From: Branchinecta lynchi
Taxonomy: Eukaryota; Arthropoda; Branchiopoda; Anostraca; Branchinectidae
Assembly: GCA_023053575.1 (NCBI GenBank)
Contig: JAKZAP010000001.1
Span: forward strand, 8,324,849 to 8,388,848
Length of the DNA stretch: 64,000 bases
Direction: 5' to 3'
Made by a program: the position numbers and the translations under genes. The notes beneath the pieces were generated by a model. That model saw only the letters and a program-made list of their open reading frames with translations, was not told the DNA's origin and made no database searches. Positions 21,813-31,231 of this stretch are shown here, in pieces; position 1 is the stretch's first letter, and each line of letters opens with the position of its first letter.

Positions 21813-23190
21813 CAAACATAATTTACTTATTCACGTGCTTGGTGAAAGACTTACTACAAGCGTGTTCCACCGTACTTACCGTAGTTACTACGCATGACGT
21901 CACGGATTCTGGCTCCTTGACATCAGGGCTGGAACACATTTTTCTGTGTTTCGACAAAGTATCGTGCCACGGGCTGATCGGGCCAGTCACATCACAGAGA
22001 TTCGTAGCTACCACGCTTACTACACTCCCAAGCGTGTTAAGCAAATAATCATTATTAGTTACTATTTGGAGACGGTTGGAACGGTCAGCGTAGTAACGTT
22101 TCATGAGGTTGGAACGGAAATAGTAATTAATAGTTAGTATTGTTAGAAGGGTGGAACAGGCTCTGCGATTTCTGGTAGAAAATAACTTTTTTAAGAATCA
22201 GTATTTGGTGACTGATAATATACGATGGAAGTTGCAAAAAAGAATGAAGAAGCATAGTTACTAGAACGGGTGCTTTAATCTTCGGATTTGCGCTTCTCGA
22301 TCGTAGAAGATGAAAATACTAATCTTGCTCTTAGAAGTCTTGGTTCCTAATCATTCACATAAGGTTCGCTGATGGTAGTCAGTTTGAATCCAAATCGAAC
22401 CGCATCCGAATCGGTAGAGAACTCCGAGGACCCAGATGTGCAAGAAGCTCGATTCTTTGCACTACTAATACTAATATCTTCCTTAAAGTGTTTAAACGTT
22501 TCTCATCCCCGTTTAAGTCCATCGTGGTCATTTCCGACATCTTTCATGTAAAAGTCAACCCTTCGACATAAAAATCTCCGTCCCCTGTCCCTTCGGTGGC
22601 TGAATGGAAACTTCGTCCACAATAGCATCCTTGTCTTCCCACATTCCCATACGACTCGTGAAACATTACTGGGCAGAATCGTTCGAATTTTTGAATAGAT
22701 TCGAGTAATAAGAAAGGACCCTTTTGCTTCCCTAGGAATCACACCACGTCATTAATCTCACAATTAATGTCATCCGCTTTGCTTTCAACTAAATGGGCCA
22801 TTACTCAAGAATCCTACCCAGTCCTATCACCTGGCTAACGTTGTTTGGCATGGATAATGGCAGGGGTAGCTTGTGAGTTTTCCTAATTCACAGGATCGTG
22901 ATTTGTCGGCAATGAGCGAATACTTCGATTGTGCCGAATTAGCAGCGGCCGTTACGTTTTCCGCTTCGAGCTGAGATGTCGCTTAGGTCGGAGTGGCTTG
23001 CCCTTGTGTTTGTTCTTCCGGTTCTTCTTTGCCGACGTCAGTTGCCCCTGTCGTCTGTACCTGTCCTCGCATTTTGGTACGAACATTAGTATTTCGTATT
23101 GGGACACGAGGAGGATGTTATTATTATTAACAGCAGAAAAGGATCAAGCCTCTACAAAACTGTACGAAAATCATCAATACAATATTTACC
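21813..23190. other. No gene; some repeated GGAACRG words
   Basis: At 21850-22160 the words GTTCCACC, GGCTGGAACAC, GGTTGGAACGG and GGTGGAACAGG recur at irregular spacing, and TTACTAC/GTAGTAAC appear in both orientations, suggesting an old inverted-repeat element that I cannot delimit. The remainder is unremarkable. Confidence 0.35.
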
Positions 23191-23199
23191 GGTTCCAAC

Positions 23200-23345
23200 A
23201 TGTTCTTCCAGTGAATTTTCGGAAGCGTCGACTGATGGGCTGGCGTAACGTGGGACGGAAGTTGGTTCCAAGCTTCCACGAGGCGATTTCCAAACTTCCA
23301 CCTGCCAACGTCTTTCTTGAATCATAGTGTTCGCAGTTTGTTACA
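23200..23345 (-). pseudogene. Non-LTR retrotransposon (LINE) C-terminal remnant
   Basis: The minus strand translates to F-K-K-D-V-G-R-W-K then FGNRLVEAWNQLPSHV and a degenerate continuation. This fits the conserved tail of CR1/jockey-type reverse transcriptase proteins, roughly N-R-V-V-x-x-W-N-x-L-P-x-x-V-V-x-A. An in-frame stop lies just upstream and no RT core motifs (such as YADD) are readable further upstream. It is a dead fragment. The 132-aa plus-strand ORF overlapping it is the antisense shadow. Confidence 0.5.
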
Positions 23346-23680
23346 CAACACTGTTTAGCAACGGACCTTTCTTCGGGACTGCCGGCCAGGCCCCAGCTCT
23401 CAAAGGGCTCTCCTCTTCGTCACATTAGCACTATTGTAAACTTGATCTCACCAGGGTACAAGACGGTAAAGGGCATTGGCACGTTGTTTGCTGGTTGAAT
23501 CAATAGGAAACTGTGCTCCGCCACTGATTTAAGTTCTCCGCCACCGATTGAGGTTCTCGACTGTAATGAGGGTAAAATTGTAAATGTTAACAAAACTTGC
23601 ACAAGCGTGCCACAGAACGACAAACCAGAGCTTTGGCATTCCAGCTCGAGCTTGATGTTTAACGACTGTGACCCCCCCCC
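23346..23680. other. No gene seen
   Basis: No recognisable continuation of the LINE fragment. An ATTTAAGTTCTCCGCCACCGAT-like tandem (GCCACTGATTTAAGTTCTCC, GCCACCGATTGAGGTTCTC) is present near 23520-23560. Confidence 0.35.
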
Positions 23681-23682
23681 CC

Positions 23683-23785
23683 CCTGTAGCTCAGTTGCAA
23701 AGCAGCGGCCTTATAAGCCAAATGTCTTGGGCAGGGGCGTCCCGATACCTTCCTGATAAGGGGGGGGGTGCAGTTCAGAATTTTA
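23683..23785 (+). repeat. tRNA-like head followed by MITE end O1
   Basis: TGTAGCTCAGTTGCAAAGC fits a tRNA A box and D arm, and GCCTTATAAGC looks like an anticodon arm with UAU. It passes directly into GGCAGGGGCGTCCCGA and a G run ending TGCA. The latter recurs at 40970-41015 (GGCAGGGGTGTCCCGAGCC, G run, TGCA), so O is a repeat end. No complete tRNA can be folded. Confidence 0.4.
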
Positions 23786-24185
23786 CCAGAATTTTTTCAG
23801 GTTTTACCGGAAATGTCTCCGTAATGACCATCTCTCCAAAAACTCTAGAATAGGCTTACTATTGTGTTCTGACTTCTATTACGTGTTACAAACAACACAA
23901 AATAGGCTCAGTAAAGTTTTACTGAAAAGGCAGCTTATTTTTCATTCTGAAATTTGAATACTAGAATATTTTGAACACATCCAGGGATTTGTAGTTTTCG
24001 TAATAACGTTCAGAGCATGGTCTGCTTGCATGGCAAACCATAATTCATCGAGACGCGAAGAATTTGAATTCAAACAAAAGTCTGCCTTTCCAGGGCTGAA
24101 GATGCGGCATCGGAGAAATTACGCCTGTAGAAAAGTTGGAAAATTGTTTTAGATATTCCGTCAGCCCAAGCTGATTGCGAATCAT
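23786..24185. other. No gene; left shoulder of M4
   Basis: Mostly unassigned. CAGCCCAAGCTGATTGCG at 24155-24172 precedes M4 and also precedes the M copy at 61348, so this shoulder may belong to a larger M unit. Confidence 0.4.
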
Positions 24186-24390
24186 ATTGATAGTGCGAAA
24201 CGGATACGTCAGAGCCGCTCAAGTTGGAAAAAGAAAGTTGGAAAGTTGTGGGAAAACAAACTTTTTGGTTTTCCCACAAGTTCGTTTTTCAACTTGAGTG
24301 GATTTGAGCCAGAAGAGGACCCTTGCCAAGAAGGGCCGAAATATAGCTCCAATAAAATTCAGCTGACGCATCCGTTTTGTACTATCAAAT
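24186..24390 (+). mobile_element. M4: complete small family M element
   Basis: The left end ATTGATAGTGCGAAACGG with ATACGTCAG is inverted at the right as CTGACGCATCCGTTTTG with TACTATCAAAT. The right half holds the hairpin core AGAAGAGGACCCTTGCC, AAGAAGGGCCGAAATAT. A second inverted repeat, TTTTTCAACTTGAG against CTCAAGTTGGAAAAA, lies inside. No ORF of significance. Confidence 0.7.
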
Positions 24391-24789
24391 AAGACAATGA
24401 TTTTATGATATGTCTTGCAATGAATCTGATATTTTTATTTCATTTTTCGGCAATGGCTTACGTTTCTGGTTCGGGAATATTTCAAGCGTCGAGGGACAAG
24501 CAAATCGAGGTATCACAAATCTGAAAGAATAATTTCATTCTATGAAATCGACAATCCCTGGATAAAGGAGAAACGAAGTAACGTATTTTTATCAGGTGTG
24601 TACTGATATGTTACTAGACCTGTTGGACCTTCAACCCACCCTAAAAAAAAATTTAATCACGTTTTCCATTTGTTCACGTTTTCCATTTGTTCACAACACA
24701 TCCAATTTCACATTCATCAACTAGATCGGTTTCAAATGCGATTAGTAACAGATGCTGGTCAGCCAATGTTGAACAGCCAATGTTGGCCG
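24391..24789. other. No gene seen
   Basis: AT-rich. A short direct duplication, GTTTTCCATTTGTTCAC, occurs at about 24660-24692. Confidence 0.35.
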
Positions 24790-24792
24790 TAA

Positions 24793-25273
24793 CGCCCCGT
24801 TCACAAGCATGCCTAGCCAAGCATCGATGCCTAGGCACGTGCCTAGCATCACCGTTCACATCCATGCCTAGGCACAGATTTTGGGCTAGGCACCGAGTTC
24901 CGGGCCCTGGAACAGTGCTTCCACTCCTCCCGATTTCTCGGGAGATCTCCCGGCTTTTTTTTAGAAATCTCCCGGCAACTATGAGGGATTAAATGAGTAA
25001 TTTTTAAATGCTAACAAGTTGAATGCACGAACTCAAAGCCTTTTTTGTAACAAAGCTGACTCTAAAATTGCTTTGTCAGACACAATCACTGTTTTATAAC
25101 TCCCGGTTTTCCACCCGATTTCTTAAAATAATCTCCCGACAATCTCCCGATGTTTTTGAAACAGTTCCTGATTTTCAAAAATAGAGAGTGGAAGCACTGC
25201 TCTGGAACTCTGGCTAGGCTTAGGCACCTGCCTAGCCGTCTGTGCTTGGCTAGGCATGCTTGTGAACGGGGCT
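24793..25273. mobile_element. U: 481-bp MITE with 30-bp inverted repeats
   Basis: The ends GCCCCGTTCACAAGCATG-CCTAGCCAAGCA and their complement are perfect for 30 bp. TAA flanks both sides (24790-24792 and 25274-25276). Subterminal CTAGGCACGTGCCTAG is a perfect 16-bp palindrome, and CCTAGGCAC words recur. The 3-bp TAA duplication fits PIF/Harbinger-type elements. The ORFs across it are on both strands and derive from the inverted repeats. Confidence 0.8.
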
Positions 25274-25276
25274 TAA

Positions 25277-25689
25277 CCAACAATCATCCTTCTAAAATGT
25301 ATTTCCCTTTTGCTGAGGTAACAGGGATTGTCTTGGCCAGCTTGAAAGCTTTCCATACTTGTGAAGACATCTTTCAATTCAAGAAAAATTTCGAATATTT
25401 TCTTTTTGTTTGTTTCGAGGCTCTCCTGGCGACTTTTGAGACCATGTCGGAACAAGGCTAACTCGTCTTTGAACTCTTCTCGGCCTATCACCGGTGAGGA
25501 GTCGAGAAAGCTGTCGAACTGGAGTAGACGGTACTGTAAACCTATTCCTGGAACAGTATTTGTAGCTGGAAATGATGACTTTCAGTAGGTTGTCTAATTC
25601 TTGAAATATACGGAAACTTAGGAGATTATATATACGCTATTTTGTCTGTCTGCAAGAATCACTCTGGTAAGTTGTGTCCCGGGGTCATC
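25277..25689. other. No gene seen
   Basis: Overlapping ORFs of about 70-100 aa on opposite strands show no recognisable domain. AACTGGAGTAGACGG and CCTATTCCTGG are not repeated elsewhere in the window. Confidence 0.35.
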
Positions 25690-26755
25690 CTGGTAAGCTG
25701 TGAGTCTATACTTATCCGGTAAACAACAAAATTCCGGTAGATTCCCTGAGCCAAATTCTTGTTGATTCCGTGGAGCAAAGTCCGGTAGATTCCCTGATCC
25801 ATCCTCTAGTAGATTCCACGAGACAAGTTCCGATAGATTCCTTGAGAAAGACTTCGGTAGACTCCCTGAGCAAAATTCCGGTAGATTCCCTGAGCAAAAT
25901 TCCGGTAGATTCCCTGAGCGAAATTCCGCTAGATTCTCTGAGCGAAATTCTGGTAGATTTTGTGAGCAAAATTCCGATATATTCCAAAGTTCTAGTGGAT
26001 TCCGTGGGGCAAAGTCCGGTAGATCCCCTGACAAATTCCGGTAGATTCTTTGAGCAATATTTCGGTTGGTGCCCTGAGCAAAATTCCGGTAGGTTCCCTG
26101 AGCAAAATTCCGGTAGATTCCTTGAGCAAGATTTCGATAGATCCCCTGAGCAAACTTCCAGTAGGTTCCCTGAGCAGAATTCCGGTAGATTCGCCGAGCA
26201 AAATTCCAGTAAATTCCCTGAGCAAAATTCCGCTAGGTTTCCTGAGCAAAACCGGTAGATTCTCTGACAAAATTCCAGTAGATTCCTTGAGCAAGATTTC
26301 AGTAGATGCCCTGAGCAAAATTCCGTTAGGTTCCTGAGCAAAATTCCGGTAGATGCCCTGAGCAAAATTCCGGTAGATTCCCTGGGCGAAATTCCAGTAG
26401 ATCCTCTGAGCAAAACTCTGGTAGATTCCTTGAGCAAAATTCCGATAGATTCCAAAATTCTAGTAGATTCCGTGGAGCAAAGTTCGGTAGATCCCCTGAT
26501 CCAGCCTCCAGTAAATTCCCTAAGAAAAGTTCCGGTAGATTCCTTGAGCAAGATTTCGGTAGGTGCCCTTAGCAAAATTCCGGTAGATTTCAAAATTCTA
26601 GTAGATTCCGTGGGGAAAGTCCTGTAGATACCCTGATCCATCCTACAGTAATTCCCTGAGACAAGTTCCGGTAGATTCCTTGAGCAAAATTTTGGTAGAT
26701 GCCTTGAGCAAAATTCCGGTAGGTTTCCCTGAGCAATAATCCGGTAGACTCCATA
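25690..26755. repeat. 24-bp minisatellite, about 44 copies, higher-order structure
   Basis: The unit ATTCCGGTAGATTCC-CTGAGCAAA is repeated with substitutions and small indels. Because 24 is a multiple of three, several frames stay open: a 309-codon minus-strand frame (25712-26641; unit reading about E-S-T-G-I-L-L-R, with S-G-N-L-P-E-F-C in another frame) and a 162-codon plus frame (V-D-S-L-S-K-I-P). Variant units (TTCCGTGG-GCAAAG, then CCTGATCCA, then GAGACAAGTTCC) recur near 25755, 25985, 26455 and 26590, marking a higher-order repeat. I do not call it a gene. Confidence 0.85.
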
Positions 26756-27904
26756 AAAATCATCAAGTTCATCTGAATTGGCGAATTTTTACTGGCACGG
26801 CTTTCGCGCGACCCCCGGAGACTTCTTCCGGAAGATTTCTTCAAGTAAGAGTCTAGTCAGAAATTGGTTAGCGTGTCAAAATACGGTAAGAAAACACACT
26901 GGATCAGGATACTTGACTTGCTTTTCCTGTTGGACCCATATTCTGCAGGAGTCTAGCAAAATCCGATTTTTTTTTATAGTTCTTATAATTGTTTGGTCGA
27001 CATTTTCAATCGATCTCTATTCTTTTTTCCTGCTTGGTTGATAGTACCGACGGAGTCTGATGAAAACCGAAGATTCGCGAGCGACTGTGTTATGTCGATG
27101 TTCCTGGTTCATTTTCCTTGACCTTTATCGAAACATCGTTATCCAACTCTTTGTTATGGCAGAGAGTTAAGAAGGCTGCTTTGTAATATTGTAATATGAG
27201 TAATATTTGCTGGGGGTGGGTTGGTATCGCTTCCCCGTATGCTGAAATCTACGGACCCCTAATGTATCGTAGATGTTTGTAAATATGTGACCAAAGGATT
27301 TAGTCTCAGAAATGAAAGTTTAGCTTAGTTTACTTAGCATAGTATTTCTAGAGGTGTAATAGTTTATTTGTGAAGTGTAACGTGTATTAAATCTTTATGG
27401 TCTTTTGGCTCAATAAGCAAGCGTTATTATTATTATTACCTTGATATTAGCCTGTTTACTGGTACGATCGAGATCTGATATTAGCGCGCAATTTTGGAAA
27501 GAACCTATTCCTCTGACGAAACTTTTTAAAGGAGACATCGCAATACGTATTATTTGTTCTCAAATATCCTGAAATAGTTGACCACTTTGCAACTAAGCTA
27601 TGCTAAGGCCTACAGAAAATACACACAGGTTCGACTGTTTTTACCCTCTCTCCAAGTGGGCGACAACCTTAGCAAAATTTGCATATCCGGTATCCTGACG
27701 AATAAGCTCCTCGGAAACAATGATCGGGCGCTTGATACGTTACGTAAAGAAAATAAACGTGGCAAGCGTGATAATTAGTGTATTGCTAAAAGAAGAGATA
27801 GGATACACTTATGAAGTGAAGGTTCTGGGGAACGAGAATGGATGGAAATAGTACAATGAAAATTATTATACAATGAATTACTATCATAAGCACCACCATC
27901 CATC
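26756..27904. other. No gene seen
   Basis: A short (TTA)n tract lies at about 27424-27438. A 66-aa plus ORF at 27578-27778 ends N-D-R-A-L-D-T-L-R-K-E-N-K-R-G-K, which looks protein-like, but there is no homology I can name and no splice context I trust. Confidence 0.35.
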
Positions 27905-28138
27905 CAAGTTTTCGACTAGTACTGGGGTTTCCGTCGTAATCTAGGCTAGACCGAAAATTAAAGATAGAAAGGAATAACCAAATGGATTTGATTAAGTGGC
28001 TGATCAGGGATAAATTAAATGACTATAGGATCCAGCGAAGCTGGAAATATCTGTGACTCGTTAGTCTGGATGAACAAGTCCGACAAATGTTCCCGTTTGA
28101 GATCCCATCGAAACCTTTGGTCTTGTTTTGTTAGAACA
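27905..28138 (-). mobile_element. A7: variant family A tail
   Basis: It ends GAGATCCCATCGAAACC-TTTGGTCTTGTT, the family A terminus. Upstream it aligns with 62410-62589 and not with the standard A core: CCGTCGTAATCTAGGCT, ATTAAAG, GTCTGGATGAACAAGT, AAATGTT. So a second A subfamily with a different body exists. Confidence 0.55.
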
Positions 28139-28156
28139 GCTGTGCGTCGGTAAGTA

Positions 28157-29435
28157 AGAAGACCAAAGGTGTCGATGGGATCCCAAAAATCTAATATTTG
28201 ATTCAGACAATTGGGTCTTGTCTTCGCCAGACCAGTCTCCGCCAGGCTAATCATCAGAGAAAACCAAGTTCAGATATACCTCTATAAGCCATATCTGTTT
28301 TGACGATACAGACCAAGACTTCCTGATTTACTTCTGCCAAGTTTCTGGTTTCACCGGAATTCGTGAGCGAACTGCTAGTCCAGCAAAAAAAGAAAATTCA
28401 GAAACGAATCCAGCGTATCTCCTTATCCCCCGAGTAAAAAATGATTGTCATATACAGTTTCAGCCTCTCTTCTTACTCCTTAATCTGTCATCTAATCAAA
28501 CTTTTGCTTTTAACAAATTTTACGGTTTTGGCCGGATCCCGGGCGAACTCGTTGTTCGGCGAGAAAATGGTTTTCACCATCGTGTTCAGCTTGTCCTTTT
28601 ACCCCTAAATCGAACATTTAATCAACTTCAAATAAAACTTCTACTTTTAAAGGACACCTGAATGAAGAGCACCAAGTATCATCCCTATCTGTATGACCTC
28701 CGTTAACATTACCTGCAGAAAACCCAATCCAAATACGAAATACCGTTTCCAAGTTATGATTTTTGCTCCATTTTGCATCTGTCCTTAGTTCAGTACCTAG
28801 CAATTTTAGAAATGAACAAATGTCTCCAATCAACCCTTCTTCTGGAATATTTTTTAACCAGATAAGCCCAAACATGTATCTAGAAGAAATTCCAATACGA
28901 TCCGGCCAGCGTTGTACAAGATTTGAATGAATTGCGCTTTTTGTCTTGGAGTCTGCATTATGCAAACCTCCGGAAACAATCATCCCTATTTTGAAAACGT
29001 AACGCTCAGGAGAAGAATGCTCTCCGTGTCCATGTCTGTAAATGCATTCTCATGGTGTGTTTAAGTTTGGTTCATTGTTCAGGTGTCCTTTAACCAACTT
29101 TCCGGTTTTTGCAGGATTCCGGACGAACTACTTGTCCGGCGAGAAATGGTTTTCACTATCGTGCTCAGAATGCTTTCTTACCTCATAATCGACTATCACA
29201 TTAGCTGCTTAAAAATATTTTGTTTGTCCCTTAATTTGAACCCCCCTCCCCCACTCCTAAATGTTGGGCTACAGAGCCCATCTACGAACCTTACCCTTGA
29301 CCCAATGAATCCTCACACCAAGTTTCGTCAAAATATGTCATTTCCTTCGAGAGTTATCGTGCTTACAGACAGACGGACAGACGGGCATTTTTGCGATTTC
29401 ATAGTTATCCCTCCACTTACGTTTTGAGATCCCAA
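28157..29435 (+). mobile_element. A3: family A element carrying E
   Basis: It starts AAGAAGACCAAAGGTGTCG (one change from AACAAGACC) and ends CTTACGTTTTGAGATCCCA. Core units have TTTACGGTTTTGGCCGG and GTTCGGCGAGAAAATGG. The AAGTTTCGTC module and GACGGACAGACGG microsatellite are near 29320-29385. E interrupts a core unit; without E the element is about 840 bp. Confidence 0.75.
28651..29089. mobile_element. E: 439-bp TTAA-flanked MITE inside A3
   Basis: AGGACACCTGAA is perfect at both ends, with TTAA at 28647-28650 and 29090-29093. Other A units read ACTTTTAACCAACTTTCC at this point, giving the empty site. The first bases AGGAC are shared with D1/D2. A 121-aa minus-strand ORF begins inside at 28983 and runs 33 bp past the left end; it has a protein-like composition but no transposase motif that I recognise, so I treat it as uncharacterised. 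Confidence 0.8.
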
Positions 29436-30250
29436 AAATGCCTATATTGGTATCAAATGAAAATTTGTTCAGTTTAACTTATATGGGGTCATTACTGCTT
29501 GTGCTCTTGGCAGAAAATTAGGTTTAAGTAAGCGTTAATACCGAATCAGGTTTACTGCTTGGATGGCTATCAGATATGCTAAAATTTGCGCTCATTTCCA
29601 TTGTTTCGACATTACTGTTTTTGCTAGCTATTGCGATATGCTTGTGCCAACTTAGCTGCATGCTCTGTGATAAAATGTGAACAAATATAACAGCGTAAAC
29701 CAGCTTCTAACGATGATGGACGGGGACCACACCAAAAATTTGGAATACTCTTGATGGTTAGGTTAGGTTATTCTTTATTTTACTCAAAATCACATTAAAC
29801 AACTTGTAACAAAAAAAACATAAGAACTAAACGATACATCTTCAGATAAACCAGTCACCCGAGAACCTGGGCGTCCAGGTTGTCCTGGGGGGAATGACTA
29901 ACTCTTCGTGCCAATGATAAATCGCCTTGTGTCTAGCGAAGAGCCAGAACTGTCACCACACCGGTCCTCGACGACCGTTGTTGATTGGTTGACATGTAAT
30001 TTGAGCCATCGTTCGGGCGACGTTTCTCGTTCTTCCCGAGGCTCACTGGCGTGTTTTGGATATCTGTCGTCCGCAGATTTACGCGGTCACTTTCTATTTC
30101 GGTCACTACCGAACTCGGACAATCCTGAAATTTTCACATGACGGATGTTAGTTCGTAAAGAGGGTTACAAAACAGCCTACGTTTCTTTTTTTAACCGGAT
30201 ACTCTAAATATACAGTGATACCAGCATTTTGTCCCTTACATGGAAGTGTC
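29436..30250. other. No gene seen
   Basis: GGTTAGGTTAGGTTA at about 29758 is two and a half units of an arthropod-telomere-like word, too short to mean anything. The 77-aa ORF at 29908-30141 is serine-rich and unrecognised. Confidence 0.35.
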
Positions 30251-30254
30251 TTGA

Positions 30255-31050
30255 AGTTTAACTGAAAAGCCAACTTGTTTTTGTGTCATTTCATCGAATA
30301 CACTGAATTGTTTGGATTCTGCTTAAGTGATTTTTTGATTTTCCACTATCTACTGTAGTAGTGGCGTTCAGAATGTCTACGGCCGTCCCAACAAGGCAAA
30401 TTCTGCTATGACGCGAGAATTTTGAATCTCAATAGCCTACAAGCGCGGATTTGTAGTGGCCAATGACCAGCTCGCGAAAGGGGGCTCACTGCTTTTTCGT
30501 AAATAGGTTTTGTGAAGCATTCAACAAAGGTTCGAGCGCATAGAGGTACAACAAATCGGATAAAAAAAAGTCCACTATATGACAATCGTTTATTCGTAAA
30601 TAGCTGAGCAACGAAGAAATGCATTTTCATAGGGTCTTCAAGCCTCTATAATTTCATTTAATTTATTCAACACTAAAAATGTGATTTTTTTTTTCAACAT
30701 AACACATATTAACATATTCAGAAAAAACAAACGAATACAAGAAAATGCTGAGGCCGCGAAAGCTAAGCGTGTACCGGCTTAAACACTATGGCAAAGATTG
30801 AGACTCGCGCTGTCAACGCAGCGCGAGTTTTCTTTATTTTCTTCATTTACTCCGCCTTTTCAAAATGGCGGGTCATAAATAAATTACTTACTTACTTACT
30901 TACAATCGGACAAGTGCATATAAATATGTCAGCGGAAAATAAATAACCAAAACAAAAGAAAAAGGGAAATTATATTTATTATGTAAGTTAAGAAGTAATG
31001 GGGAACTAGGTTGTCCTGTCGTAGCACTTTTCGGCTTTTCCGAATAAACC
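30255..31050 (+). mobile_element. C2: family C copy interrupted near its right end
   Basis: The left end AGTTTAACTGAAAAGCC is preceded by TTGA. The body matches C1 up to CATAGGGTCTTCAAGCC (about 30650). Similarity resumes at 30985 with AAGAAGTAATGGGGAACTAG, GTTGTCCTGTC and CACTTTTCGG. The roughly 330 bp between is foreign. The final right inverted repeat is decayed. Confidence 0.65.
30656..30984 (+). mobile_element. Insertion in C2: possible retroposon with (TTAC)n tail
   Basis: Comparison with C1 and C3 shows this block is an insertion. It contains a strong hairpin, ACTCGCGCTG-TCAACG-CAGCGCGAGT (about 30805-30832), followed by T-rich sequence, then CATAAATAAATTAC and a (TTAC)n run at about 30884-30903. 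A hairpin near a short-repeat tail is seen in some LINE/SINE 3' ends, but no tRNA head or RT is visible. Confidence 0.45.
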
Positions 31051-31231
31051 ACCTATACGTTCACTTCCTTGATATCGCTTTTGCTCATCACCCGTATACG
31101 TTTCGGTGATGTGCGGATTAATAATTGTCTTCCATGAGCACAATATATTATCACTATAAGCAATAAGCAATATGACATATCAGGCTTTTAATATCAGCGT
31201 GTAAAAGTTTTACTTGCGTGTATTCTTTCGT

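Noticed and set aside
22929..23327. 132-aa plus-strand ORF
   Set aside because: Its 3' half is antisense to the LINE tail, which gives the better protein match; the 5' half has no recognisable domain.
25712..26641. 309-aa ORF as a repeat-protein gene
   Set aside because: It is fully explained by a 24-bp minisatellite; a competing plus-strand frame is also open, the phase shifts along the array and no non-repeat domain is attached.
27578..27778. 66-aa ORF with a charged C-terminus
   Set aside because: Composition is protein-like but there is no splice or homology support.
29754..29770. TTAGG telomere-like repeat
   Set aside because: Only about two and a half units.
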